Part shown: piece by piece, positions 22,091 to 33,540 of the stretch
Layout: the number at the start of each line of letters is the position of its first letter
Position numbering within the stretch: the stretch's first letter is position 1
DNA from: Narthecium ossifragum
Lineage: Eukaryota; Streptophyta; Magnoliopsida; Dioscoreales; Nartheciaceae
Assembly: GCA_963920575.1 (NCBI GenBank)
Contig: OY986968.1
Location: 7,495,485-7,559,484, forward strand
Length of the DNA: 64,000 bases
Reading direction: 5' to 3'
Position numbers and translations under genes: made by a program
Notes under the pieces: generated by a model
The model's input: only the letters and a program-made list of their open reading frames with translations
The model's database searches: none
What the model was told of the DNA's origin: nothing

Positions 22091-24551
22091 TCTCTTTCTT
22101 TACTTTGCCCTTTGATGTAGGTACGGAAGTAGCATCTATATGAATTTCATTTTTAGTTTGTGATGAGACGTACTCGAATGCGGGTGGATCACGCTTTGTG
22201 GAGGCTTCAACCTTCTTTTGTTTTGCACTTGGACGACCACGTGTGCTCACTTTCACTTCCGGCTCAAGGATATAGGTAGACTCCGGCGCACCCAACTCCT
22301 TGAGCTTTCTCATTATGTGCAACTTACCAAGGTTATCAACGATATCGAACTTGAGGGAGATAGTATCATACTCACTTGTGAGCTTGAGCTTTTGATCAAC
22401 CTTAACGGGGGTGCACGTTAGGTCAAGCTTCCGCCAATGAGGATGTATGCACTCTAGAGGAATAGCACGGCCTTCTATTTTATATCCAACAATTTCATGG
22501 GCGCATGGCAATCCATGGGTACGCCGCAATTGGCAGCCACAAGCGGCCTCGTCTGGACCTACAGATTCTGCATTTATCGCCGCGGTGTGAACCATTTCGA
22601 GTGCATAATGTGACATGAAACCCCGCAATTCTCTAAATACCATCGGCTTGAGTTTGTGTTGCACCATATGATTGCTTTTCTCAAAAGAAGCCAAGATGCT
22701 TGTGTGTTGGAGCTCAAGCAACGCATGTATCGTGGCCCATGATGTGTCAAAGCTGCAATTAGATGCTCCAAGATGCTTTTTGAGCTTCGCATGTGCACTC
22801 TCAACCTTGTTTGTAGTTGTGTTCCCAAAATGCATGTAGCTGTCTACCCACGCACCAACGAATGACTCATTGTACCCATTCAACCATGAATTCTTGAGAT
22901 ATGCAATGGCATTTGGATATGCGAGGAAAGTGCGCTCCATAAACTGCACATTCTCGATATATTTCTCCACGGTAGGGGACTCTACTACCAGCTGCCAGCA
23001 AGACATGAATGAATTTCACTTATCCAATGTTTCGAACATCTTACGGCAATTGACCATGATGTTATTGCTGATGTGCCATCTGCATAGCATGTGTTTAGCA
23101 GTCGGGAAGACATGGTGCACAGCATCAACCAATGCCAAGTCTCTATCTGTCACAATGACGCGCTGCTGCATACACCCATCCATCAGGCTCTTCAGCTTAT
23201 CTAGTGCCCAAACAAAGGTAGACTTCGACTCAGAATGAAGATATACAAAGGCCGATGCAAATGTGAGATCAGTTGATGTAGTTCCAACTATCTCTAGAAG
23301 CGGGAGTCGATACTTGTTTGTTTTGTACGTGCAATCCATGACAAGGACCTCTGAAAAGGCACGCAACAACTCCACAGATGAAGGGTGTGCCCAGAATATG
23401 CTCTGGACACAAAAGGAAGAATCATCGCTTGTATGCCACTCCACGTACCCACTATCATTCAAATGGGCCAAGAGAGACTGCATCTCTGATCTCCCTGCCT
23501 TCTCAACAACTCTATGTTTTTGCCGTGCATTGTATATGTGCTTCATCGTCGAGACATTATGAGGATTTCTCCGCTTTATAGTATTCAATATCTCTCTTGG
23601 CTTCACTAAACTTCCTGACAAATCAACCGTCATAATTTCCTCTTCGGAGGATAACCTACCAGCATACGAATGCCCCTCCAAATTAAGTGCACTTGGATGA
23701 TTGTGCACCCCACATGTCACTCTCAACATCCATTCGTCGGCAGTAGAGAGCTTCACTCCCTGAAGTCTGAATGGGCATCCACACTTCTTTGTATTGGTAT
23801 CTCTCTTCTTAATTTTTCGGCCCTTAATATCTATCCCATGCTTATTCACTCCATACTTTGCTGTGTTTCTGTATTCGCCACTGCGCTCACATGCCAAGAT
23901 GAGCCTTGGCTTTTTATTTCCACCCGTCTGGGAGTGTTTGATCACAATTACAAGCCCATTCTGCCTTCCGACTTCTTGGGCCCACTGGATAAAAGTTGAC
24001 CGGGAGTTAAAGATCTGGTAGGCAGCAAGAAAGCATAATAATCAGGGTACTTACCTTACAATAGATAACATGATGATTTTAAGTTAGCAAATATACCATA
24101 GGACTCGTGAAAGCCTCAGTAAAATCTCGTAATATAGCAGTTCCAACATTGCTATCGGCGGTAGAAGCATATATCTGAATTAACAAAGAATGTTAGTGAA
24201 TTGACAATTGTCGATTTTTTAAAACCGAACATTAGGCACAGATTCGGTTTTTTAAAACCAAACATTAGGCACAGGTTCGGGTTTTCAAACCCGAATATAA
24301 ATCGACTTTTAAAAAGCGAACATACTTTTATAAGTTCGATTTTTAAAAACCGTACAGGTTCGATTTATTAAAATCGAAACAAAAACAGTAATTCGGTTTT
24401 TAAAAACCGAACTATGCCGATGGGAAAGAAAAATGAGTACCAGAGCTGTCCGAGAGCCATCTTCTCCAGAGGCGTCTTCTGCAGATGCTTCTTCTCGAGA
24501 GGCGTTCTCTCCGACTACCGCGTCCCATAGCATCTTCTCTAGTTCGAGCAC
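22020..24551 (-). pseudogene. MULE transposase (FAR1-type DNA-binding, MULE DDE, SWIM)
   Basis: Exon 1 ends at 24441 after an acidic segment, exon 2 is 24174-24097 and exon 3 starts at 24014, with GT/AG junctions in phase. Exon 3 opens with a FAR1-like DNA-binding domain (F-N-S-R-S-T-F-I-Q-W-A, then C-G-C-P-F-R and G-V-H-N-H). The MULE core follows: V-M-D-C-T-Y-K-T-N and V-I-V-T-D-R-D-L-A as the two Asp, and N-K-V-E-S-A-H-A as the likely Glu. The SWIM zinc finger is C-G-C-Q, then H-G-L-P-C-A-H-E. A single TGA at 23016-23018 interrupts the frame where Trp is likely (TGG to TGA). The start at 24551 is uncertain. It would excise and move the element. Confidence 0.9.
24209..24412. repeat. Palindrome array 3 in the MULE (transposase 5' intron)
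   Basis: Seven palindromes at 24209, 24242, 24275, 24301, 24333, 24358 and 24391. Several steps are exactly 33 bp with the shared spacer CATTAGGCACAG. Individual copies differ yet stay self-complementary: TTCGGTTTTTAAAAACCGAA, TTCGGGTTTTCAAACCCGAA, TTCGATTTATTAAAATCGAA. They lie between transposase exons 1 and 2. Confidence 0.9.
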
Positions 24552-25091
24552 CTTCTCCCGTAGGTCTTCTCAGAGCTTCGCCTGGATTAGATGGATAGTG
24601 GGAGGTTGAGGAGGAAAACAATGTAGGGTAATGGAGGTGGTGATGAAGATATTGTTCGTTAGGGCTTAGAGGGAAGGAGATGATGGAGAGTTATAAGGAG
24701 ATGATGGATGTAGGAGATGATATCCATGGCTGGGGTGTCCTTAGCAAAAACCTGAAGAAAAAGGATGAAGAAAGACGTTTGGATATTTAAGAGGGGTATT
24801 TAAGACATTAGTATGAAGGGTATTTTCGGTATTATCAGAAAAAAAATTTTGGGCGGTGTCCTTAGTCATTTGGTCGGTGTCAATAGACGCACCCATAATA
24901 TATATAAAGAATACCGTATATTACATTAAATATTTCGGTAATTCGGTATTTACCGAATTTGAAAAATAAAAACCGAATACCAAATTTTTAACATATAAAC
25001 AACCGAACCAAACCGAATATACCGAACCGAATTTTTCGGTTCGGTTCGGTTCTATGATTTCGGTTCGGTTTTGCTCACCCCTATCTATAAT

Positions 25092-25423
25092 ATTATCCTG
25101 ATTGAAGATCGAGACCGTCCGATTGGAAATCGGATCACTATAGCACCTGGATCGTGTCCATCAACAATCGGACGACTGAGAACTCACCGGTGATGATCGA
25201 CGGTGAAACGACGTCGCCGAAGGACAGGGAAGGTATAGGAAGAATCGTGGTGGCCTAAGGAATTCTCCAGTAAGCTCTGATCGAAGAATGAAGGTTCCCA
25301 GGTGGTAGAACGGAGATGGCAAGATCGGAGTAAGATGTTGGCTGGAATTGGATTCCGATGATCAGAGCTCCAATCAAGGATGGGGACGATTGCGGAAGGA
25401 TCATGGAAGCTTGGGGAAGTGGT
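25092..25423 (-). other. Element A 3' non-coding region, inner part
   Basis: This continues the element A region interrupted by the hAT element. It parallels element B at 48490-48670: both share the GAAGATC[AG]AGACCGTCCGAT block. No intact frame is seen. Confidence 0.6.
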
Positions 25424-25873
25424 CTATGGGGTTTGATTGACGAATTGAGCTACCAGACGGCGGATTGAAGGTGGATGGTGATGGTCGGTGATGGGTAGGT
25501 CGATTCCGGTGATCCCGGCCCCAAGTCCTGGTTTTGATGGGTGAAAACCGATCGTAGTGGCAAGAGGAAGCTTCTGGAGGTGTTCTGGGGCGCTGAACGG
25601 TCGTGGATGATGGTGAAGACGATGGCCGCGGGGCTCACCGGCATCGGAGGAGAAGGTTTCGAGGGAAGAGGAGGACGGGAATGAAGAGGTGGAAGGTTGG
25701 CAGAGGTTTTGGGACTGGTTTGGAGGGATGAGGGCGACCGGAGAGACGGCGATGGGCGGTGGGTGGCGACGGCTCGTGGACGAGCCAATGAGCCGACAAG
25801 CCGTGATCAAAGAACGGAGTGGGAGGAGAGAGGAAAAACAAAGCAATTCAGGAAAAAAAATAGAAAAAGACAT
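25424..25873 (-). other. Post-pol open frame of element A (ORF3-like)
   Basis: A Ser/Pro-rich minus-strand region just downstream of where pol should end. The frame at 25450-25788 aligns with the element B frame at 48672-49157 in the same position, sharing L-R-S-P-S-x-L-Q and P-x-P-V-S-P segments with similar spacing. Athila elements often have a third ORF after pol, sometimes env-like, but I see no signal peptide or transmembrane pattern here. Coding status is unproven; the region is GC-rich and could be a captured sequence. Confidence 0.4.
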
Positions 25874-25924
25874 GGAAAAATTAGAAAAATTAAGGAAAAT
25901 TCTACAAGAAAAGTCATAAAGCTG

Positions 25925-25970
25925 GGTTGCCTCCTAGGAATCGTGTAATTTTACGTCTTTCGCTAGACGT
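25925..25970 (-). promoter_or_regulatory. Post-pol hairpin and GGAGGCAACC motif, element A
   Basis: In element sense, ACGTCT-AGCGAA-AGACGT forms a 6-bp stem with a six-base loop (25953-25970), followed 18 bases later by GGAGGCAACC (25925-25934). Element B has the same pair with the same spacing. It lies between pol and the ORF3-like frame. Confidence 0.65.
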
Positions 25971-26072
25971 CCCTAAAAGAATAAGTTATACCACAAATCC
26001 GTCAGATTGACGAACTCGATCACACCACCCAGAATAATTTTCTCCACATAATGATTTAAACCATACCATGCC

Positions 26073-27221
26073 CTATAGTATGTTAAGTATTTGATGATGC
26101 AGACCTATTAATTCTTTCCTCCCAATAAGTGTATTAGAAACCCCACCCTCTATAAAAGATAAACCATCGTAATATTTCATCTTACAACTAAGTCTACAGT
26201 ATGTGTCCCCCATAGTAATGGAATTATCATTGGGATGAACCGTAAGTGAATGGGTAGATGGTTTTATTTTCAAAATAGATGTTGAAAGTATAGACAGTGG
26301 TGCAGATATAGGTAAAGGAGGAGGTGGTGGTTCAACTTCAGAAGCTATTGACATCTCTATGCATAAATGTGTTTCAATATAATCAGCATAAAATTGTTCA
26401 GTGTCTAAGTCAACGTCAAACAAAGATGGATCGGAAATATAGTCAGAAATATAGACATTAATAACATCAACAACAAAGCAGTCATTATTTTCAGGAAAAC
26501 ATGCATCCTTAAATATATTCAAATGTTTATTCATGTTACCAAAAGAGACATCCATAACATCTGTACGACAGTTAATACAAGCATTCGCAGTAGTTAGGAA
26601 AGGATGACCAAAGATAATAGGCACATATTTCTTGCAAAGAACGCCGGGCTCCATGTCCAAGACAATGAAGTCAACTGGAAAGAAGAAGCTATCAACCTTA
26701 ACCAGCACATCCTCCAAGATACCTCGCGGCGTCTTGAGGGACCTATCAGCTAATTGAAGGGTTACTGTCGTAGGTTTCAAATCATTCATACCAAATTTCT
26801 GATATAAGGAGTATGGCAGTAAATTAACACTAGCATCAAGATCAAGAAGGGCACCATCAATACGATAGTCTCCTATGCAACAAAAGATAGTTGGGGTGCC
26901 TTGATCCTTAAGTTTTGGTGGAGTGTCATACTTCAGGAACGAACTTACATGCTCAGTCAGAAAGATTTTCTTAGAGACATGAGATTTGGATTTGCGTTTT
27001 TGGGTACAAAGGTCTTTCAGAAATTTTGCATAGGAAGGGAATTGTCGGATGGCCTCTATAAGTGGTATATTGATATTCAGTCGCTTGAATATCTCTGTGA
27101 TTTCCTCTACATATGATTTCTTATTGGGTCTAGAGGAAGGGTCCATAGGTGCATAAGGAAAAAGGTACTTTGGGCACATATCTAGCAGGGCCAGGCTCCC
27201 TCTGATCATCTGGACCCGCAT
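26073..27221 (-). pseudogene. Element A aspartic protease region
   Basis: A 382-residue frame matching the protease region of Athila-like elements: P-S-Y-A-K-F-L-K-D-L-C, then L-L-D-L-D-A-S-V-N-L-L-P-Y-S-L-Y, L-A-D-R-S-L-K-T-P-R-G and I-I-F-G-H-P-F-L. In element B the active-site motif is D-L-G-A-S; here Gly is Asp, so the enzyme would be inactive. After about residue 240 the frame is acidic and Pro-rich and ends without entering reverse transcriptase. It is frameshifted relative to the gag piece upstream. Confidence 0.9.
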
Positions 27222-27887
27222 CCATTTGATCGAGAGTGTTATAAGGCTGAGGGGACTGAGACCGACCGGTCGGACCAGAATCCGATCGTTCGGAATCGTT
27301 CCGACCTGTCGGTTCTGAGAGCGATCTATCGCTCTGGGCAGTGTCAGAACGTGTTTCCACTTGCTTACCGTTCCTTAGGGTTACTACAACTTGTGCACTT
27401 TCAAAGTTTCGGTTATCAATATGGTGCATGGCCCTCGGATTGGTCATATGTTGACTTGGTAAACAACTATCTTCTCTTTCAGACACCGTGTTAGCCAGTT
27501 GCCCTAATTGTGCCTCTAATTTGGATATGGATTGTGCATGAGAATTAACATCATTTCTTAGCAATAATTGCTCATTCCTCATCAAAGTCATTTTACTCTT
27601 AAGCTCAGACATGTTAGCATTCATGTTATTCATGCTAGCACTTATGTTTGCAAGAGTAGTTATGATTGTGTTCAAAGTCGGATCAGAAGGTGCTTGTGGA
27701 GGTGTAGGCTATTGATATGGTGCAGAGTACCCTGGGTTTGGGTTTGCAGATGGTATAGATGGGTACCGATTTGAGGGAGCATTAGGGGAATTACTCTGCC
27801 CTAGAAAGGTTCCTGACTATGGTGGTGTCCAACTCAAGTTAGGATGATTTCTCCAACTAGGATCAAAGCCATTGGAATGAGGATTGT
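27130..27887 (-). pseudogene. Element A gag, C-terminal part
   Basis: A minus frame of 181 residues containing L-R-N-D-V-N-S-H-A-Q-S-I-S-K-L-E-A-Q-L-G-Q-L, a coiled-coil-like segment also present in element B gag. It continues outward to the insertion site of element F at 27888, so its N-terminal part is 14 kb away at 41840-42788. Within it, 27262-27345 encodes three copies of the GACCGGTC/CGATCGG palindrome module. Confidence 0.82.
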
Positions 27888-27892
27888 GTTGA

Positions 27893-28234
27893 TGTGAGGA
27901 CCCGTTCCTCCATCTCGGTCCGACCGTGTTGGGTTGAGGGCTTGGCTTGGTTGGTTTTGGCCCGGTTGGCCTTGGGTTGCGATCGGTTGATCGCATCGCT
28001 GTTTTTGGACCCCAAGGGCAATTTGATAAATTGCGCCTTGGCGGTCAGTTTCACACCCGCGTAGTGCACACATGGCCTTGATTGATGTACATGATTGAAT
28101 AGATCCAGTAGGAGCGTTCGGGATCGACAGATCCGGACGAGATTGCGACGAGATCGCAACTTGGAGTCAAATCGGATTCAGTCCAATCAGTTGGCTCGTC
28201 TGAACCGGCTACGCCACTTAAGTGACTTAACCCA

Positions 28235-28289
<55 letters not shown>

Positions 28290-30833
28290 TTCTTCCATTC
28301 ATTCTCTCCCGTGCCCGACGTCTCCCCTTCTCCTTTCTTCTTCCCCGCTCACGACCGCGCCGGCCGTCTCCCTTCTCCGGAGCTCCTTCGCCACCGTCGC
28401 TGGCCGCCGTTCTCCCTCGAGCTCCCTCTCCTCAGATCCGGCTAGAACCTCCCTCCCGCTAGCTCTCTCTCCCTCCCGAGAACCCCAGATCCGAGATCCT
28501 CCCCACCGATCTCCCTTCTCCGGAGCTTCTTCTCCGCCGCCGCTCCTCTCCGAGCTCGTCCTCATACCTCTCGAGCTGCGGAACCCCTTCTCCTCTCAAA
28601 TCCGACACCCTCTCCCCTCCCGAGCTTGCTGGAAGCCCTCTTCCTCGCCGACCAATGAGCTCCGCCAGCCACCTCGCGTCGCCTCTCCGCCGCCACCAAG
28701 CTCCAACGCCTGGAACAACGTCGGGAAGATCCGATCCGACCTTCACTCTTCTTCTCCGAGCTGTGAGGTAGGGTTTCCATTTTTTATTGCTTCTCTTCTA
28801 GATTGATCCATGATGCATGTTCTTCATCTGGTAGATGTTCTAAGGATTTGATTGTGATTTAATTGGGTTTTTAAGCATGTTTTTCCCGGATTTTCGTCGA
28901 TGCTCTGTTCTTCGATGAACAGTCAGTGTCCAGCTCAATTTCTGAGCTGTGTGATCATGATCTCGGGAAACATTCTAGATGAAAGTTGTAGATCATCGAA
29001 TCTACTTTCAATTGCCGCTGATTTCATAATTTTCGGAGTTTTCTATGATTTATGGTGATTTTTCTTCGGATCTGCGATGATACCGAAATTAGTGAATTCC
29101 GAGAAGATTAGCCATTAGATTAATCCAATTCTTGAGCTGGATGTTCCTCGTATGCTAATATACATTTTCCTAAGTTGGATTTCCAATTTGAGATCATTTG
29201 CACGTCGAATTGATAAGATTTCATCGCCTCTAATTAGGGTTTAATGTAGAAATCCAGAAATTACCTTGTTAGTGGATTTTCGATGTTTTATCGTGTTTGA
29301 TTCTTCGGGATTCATGCGATTAGTATTCCTAGTGATCTCGAGGGCTAGCATGTCCTAACTGGTGGTTCTTAGACGATTAATTGTTTGATGCCGGCATGTT
29401 TAGTTAACTATAAATCGTTCGTGTTCAATTAGCAATTAACTGCATGTCATGCTCACTTACATCGTATTGTATACATGTATACTTAGCTTGAGGTTGAACC
29501 AAGGGAGTTGTGCCCCTTTAGATGTTTAGATAATTGTTTTGGGCCAAGGGTGTGCCCTAGTTAATATGTATTTATAATTGTTGTGTGTTGCGTGGCCGGG
29601 GTTGTGCCCCGTTGTAGAAAATGCGGTTGACGGCTGTGGACGCCGTCATAATGCCGAAATTTTGATTGAATGTATTGTTGCTTGTTTACGACCCGGGGGC
29701 GCCTTTATAATATTGTATTATTGTAATTTAGACCCATGCTATGATTATCCTCCGGCAAGCTTGATGCTTCGCCTAGCCCGTGTATGTTGTCTTGGCATAT
29801 TGTTGCATGCTACTATTCATGTATTCCTGTGCCTGAGCATTGCAAGCATTTGATTTGCATTAGAAGCATTAGGCTAGGTGGTAGGCGATGGTTTTGATCG
29901 TCGATCCGGGGTTCTCGGGTAGCCCGGATCTAGCCCTAGGACCGGGGTTCGGGTAGTCGAGGTTTAGGACATGATTGTCATCAATGATTATGTTTGATAT
30001 CATTCGAGAATTATTAGGTAGTTGGACTGGAATATTATATTGTTTGAGGTTTAGAGGTCGTGTCGGTTCTCCAATGCCAAGTGCTAAGGATGGTTGTCGA
30101 GGTCCCTGACGTGTGTCCCCAGGCAGTGGTTTCCTGCTGGGTAAAGGGTGTTCCTGCTGGCTCTGATTCTTGTTTCCTCCCAGCGTATTTGGTTGATGTT
30201 CCCAGCGTGGTCGGTTGAGAAGAGTAGGATCCCTTGGGGAATCGAAAGGGGTTATGAGACCCCGTGGCATCCTTTAGACTTAGGTGGAGAAACGACACTG
30301 TTGTTATTTTCCTCCCTTCAGTGTGCCGTAGAATAACGTAGAACCCTACTGAGCTTTGTTGCTCACTCCTACCTGGGCAGGTCGATGCAGTCCTTTCCTT
30401 TCAGGTGATCTTCTGGGTTTTGGCGCGCCGTTCTTGAGGTGATCGTGGACTTGGAGTTCGAGGAGTACTTGACGATCCTGGAGTTTTCCCTTTTGTTAAT
30501 AGTTGTACATCTGCAGTTTTATTAAATGTATAATTTCCCTCTTCGAGAGTTTGATTATCTGTATTAATTTAGGTTATGAGGGTTGGTGGAATTATTGTAT
30601 AAATAGATGATGTACAAGAACCTGTGTCAGTAAGTGAAATGATAATAGTAGAATTGTATTAATGTTGAATTTAGAATTGTTTTATTTATTGTTTTAAATC
30701 TGTGGTGAATTTGTAAACTGCACAGGGATCAAATTGAGGAAATACAGGGGAGACTCTAGCCGTTCGATTTTAGAAATGAGTTTAGGACCCTCATGCTCCG
30801 GCCCGGATGGGTTTTTTGGGTCGGGGTGTGACA
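27893..30833 (+). repeat. Element F 5' LTR
   Basis: 2941 bases, matching 37264-41839 after solo LTR G is removed. It has a CT microsatellite (28234-28286), a GC-rich CpG-containing stretch (28290-28770) ending near GAGGTAGGGTTT, then AT-rich sequence. The CT-rich block resembles a plant transcription start and 5' UTR, so the promoter may lie just upstream of 28234. Long frames on both strands of the GC-rich part do not resemble proteins. Confidence 0.92.
28234..28286 (+). repeat. (CT)n microsatellite in the F 5' LTR
   Basis: About 50 bases of nearly pure CT. The partner LTR has only about 30 bases (37591-37621), so the tract has changed length since insertion. Confidence 0.93.
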
Positions 30834-30836
30834 ACT

Positions 30837-30848
30837 TGGTATCAGAGC
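30837..30848 (+). promoter_or_regulatory. Element F primer-binding site (tRNA-iMet)
   Basis: TGGTATCAGAGC, complementary to the 3' end of plant initiator tRNA-Met, starts three bases after the LTR end. It sets the element orientation as plus. Confidence 0.93.
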
Positions 30849-33540
30849 AGACTGTAGGTCCCAGGGATAGAATTAGACTTACGGTTAAGGTTTTGAGTGT
30901 GGAATGGGATAGTTTTAGGTCTAGAACATCCTTGCATGGTTGTTTGCGATTATGTGATATGTTTCCGCTTTATTGATTGTTGTTTGTTTTGTTCTTTTCC
31001 GGCTGTGACATGACGTCTCAGGGGGAGATGTGCATGCACGCCGGTGTTGTCCGTTCCCTCGCCTGACAGTGTCACCCCCCGTGCTGGAGATGAGCGAGTA
31101 GGGAATATGACATGTCGCCTTTATACTCTTGGAATCCTGAGAGGTGGACCCGTTGTGGTCCAGGGGCTATGTTGGAGATCCTTCGACAGTTGAGGACTGA
31201 TTGAAGGAGGTGTCCCGGTTTCCGAATGTTTCGAACTTCCTGGAGTATCGCTTGCTTGGGAAGCCTTTGTTTTCTTGCCTTCCTAGGAAGCAATGTGTAG
31301 TGGCGCTTGTCGGGGCCACTAGGGACACTGTTGGTTGTGTGTTGAGAACAGTTTGTATACTGTTCTTTGGCACCTACCCTTGGAAGGTGGTGTAGTTGGG
31401 AGTACCTTCCTCTATTCTTGGTACTCGCACCGCGTGGCAGCACGCGGGTTGGTTGGATCACCTGGTTCGGTATGCTGGAGCTACAGCGGGGGATGCCCTG
31501 GACTGTGCTCCGGATACTGAGACAGATGACTTGAGGGTTGACACCAGACTGTTGGTCGGTGGTCGTGGTGAGTTTTCGGGTTGTCGTTCCTGCTTCTAGG
31601 GATGGCAGGGTAGCCGTTGACAGAGTTCAGTGGTTTCGGCATCAGCGACAGCCGTGGCAGCAGCAGCGTCGTGCCAGTCCTCGAGAGGTAGCCTGGACCG
31701 CCAAACTAAGAGGGAATCCACAGGGTGCTCGAGTGCTAGCCGCCGGGTGCCTTTCCGCCGACGGTGCTGGTTGCGAGGGGCGCGAGACGCCTACCGCAGA
31801 GCAGTCGAACGTGACGCACGGCGTGGGGCAGAGCAGTGGGTTGATACCTCAGTTGGGACAGGCACCTGGGGCAGAAGCGAAGAAATTCAGTTTCCAGATA
31901 GAGCCTTGCTAGAGGCGAGGCAGCGACCAGTCTTACCAAAGTTTCACGCACTTCTGGGCAAAGAGTAACTTCAGCAGCAGCCCGTTTCAGAGCCGCCTTC
32001 CTTCAGATTTCAGCTTCAGCCTTCAGCTTTCGGAGTGTCTTGCGGCTTACAGTTTCCTTGTAGCTCTGGGTTTTTCCCTTGTGACTCATCCCCGTGCAGC
32101 CGTGTTGGCTCAGGATTGGAGTCGGGTGTGGCTTTGGGAGTAGCCACCGATTTGGGACAATAGCTTGGGTTGGTTGCTCTTGTAAGGGCGTTTGCTAGAG
32201 GTTGGAGACCTCTAGGTGTCCGTCGCCAACGTGTGGGACACGTTGGGGTTCGACGGCTTCCTCGGTTTGCGCTGATTGGTCGCGCACCGAGTTGTGCTTC
32301 TTTGGCCGTGGGAAGGTGTCATGGGTACACCTGACTGCGTTGTTTTGCTCTCGTTGAAGGTCATGGGTTTGCGATCCTTCTGGTTGTCGAGAGCTGGGGT
32401 TTGTTCACCAGTTTGTGGTGAACTCCTCCCTCTTTTGTTTTGAGGGTGCTCAGGAGAGCAGGTTTCCCTCGTGTTGTTGTTTGTGCAGCTGTCCTTTTGA
32501 GGAGCTTCTAGGGTATTCCGCCTTCGCAGGATTGCCGAGTTTGGACTCGAGGTTCGTTCGGGGTAATTCAGCCAGTGTCTTCAGTGAGCGCGTCGCAGAG
32601 ACCTTAGGGCCGAGTAGGCCGGGCTATATTTGGGGTAGAGGCGACCGTCGAGGACGGGTGTTCGCTCTTCCAAACCGTGGGCAGCTAGACCGCGTGCAGC
32701 AATTTCCGCCGTCTCAGCAGCTTCAGCAGTCACATCAGCAGGCCGTCCCCGAACCTTCCATTCTCCGTGTAGTATGTGCCCGTTGCAGTGCATCGTCGAG
32801 ATACTCGTCAGCTCAGAGTTTTGTCGACCTTCTCGTAGGTCGGACTTCGCACCATCTACAATCAGATAAAGTTTCGGGATTGCAACATCCCGAGGGCAGC
32901 TTTCAGTACGAGATACGGATTGTGTCAGCGGCAAACAGCTTAGTTGATCCAGCTGAGCTTGCAGCAGATATGTGACGGTAGAGATTGAATACTGTATTCG
33001 AGATTCAGCAGAGGCATCTCCAGGACCGCGGGACTACTGACCAGATTGACCAGGAGACCAGAGCTCTTGTCTTAAAGCCACTACGCCAGTGCCTTTAAGG
33101 ATGATAGCAACTGGTAGTTGCTAGAAAGGTCTTGACCTTTCAGGTATTTCACCTTTCAGTTTCGGCTAATACCGTAGATGTTACTTCGAGCAGATGGGCC
33201 AAAGAAATTGGAGCAACTTTAGTGGCAGTGACAACCCATCAGTGGCGGAGATGGAGGCAGTTATCCAATTCGGACAACACTCCTTACCACTCAGAGGATG
33301 TCAGCATTTCAGTCTAGAATGATGGTGATGTGAAGCGATGACACGAATCTTACGGAAGTTCATGCCCATATTGATGCCCAGCATGTAGATGAGAGTCAGA
33401 CAACGTCAACAGGCAGTAGGTTGTGTTTCATAGGCCGAGCCTCAGTTTCCAGAGTTGTGCAATGGTGGCGTTCAAGCGTCCTACTCCTTTCCCTTGTTGG
33501 CCACCTCGGAGGCATGGTGGTATGTCGTGACAGTCATCAA
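30849..33540 (+). other. Element F interior, left part: degraded, no intact gene
   Basis: About 2.7 kb in the position of gag-pol. Short frames with Gln- and Arg-rich stretches (for example around 31630-31700 and 32690-32760) might be gag remnants, but none gives a convincing domain. Frames on both strands are short and interrupted. Confidence 0.55.

Larger units (their letters stand above)
17439..24894. mobile_element. Mutator-like element carrying PMD and transposase-OTU genes
   Basis: 43-bp terminal inverted repeats (17439-17481 and 24852-24894, about 39 of 43 matching, starting GGGTGCGTCTAT) are flanked by a perfect 9-bp duplication ATAATATAT (17430-17438, 24895-24903), the Mutator signature. 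It carries two convergent genes: a PMD gene on plus (17822-20663) and a FAR1/MULE/SWIM transposase followed by an OTU domain on minus (24551-21412). Palindrome arrays fill several non-coding parts. Perfect duplications suggest recent insertion, yet both genes carry stops or frameshifts, so this copy is probably no longer autonomous. Confidence 0.95.
16201..25083. mobile_element. hAT-type non-autonomous element hosting a MULE
   Basis: Ends TAGGGGTGAG (16201-16210) and its complement (25074-25083) are flanked by a perfect 8-bp duplication TCTATAAT (16193-16200, 25084-25091), diagnostic of hAT. Without the inner MULE it is about 1.4 kb. It has no transposase, and long ACCGAACCGAA-type subterminal arrays lie at 16213-16450 and 24970-25070. 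It is inserted in the 3' non-coding region of element A. Confidence 0.92.

Noticed and set aside
18154..24412. CRISPR array resemblance of the palindrome clusters
   Set aside because: Repeats vary between copies, spacers are partly identical, there are no cas genes and the DNA is plant nuclear. The clusters belong to a MULE.
28095..28780. Frames within the F LTR GC-rich block (and copies at 37422-38140)
   Set aside because: Composition-driven frames on both strands of an LTR with no recognisable protein feature.
30837..30848. Possible tRNA gene from the tRNA-like sequence
   Set aside because: Only the 12-base primer complement is present, with no cloverleaf. The tRNA-Asp matches at 43336 and 55376 are likewise primer sites.
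32415..32975. Plus-strand 186-residue frame in the F interior
   Set aside because: Gln- and Ser-rich with no domain, in a decayed interior; no evidence that it is a gene.
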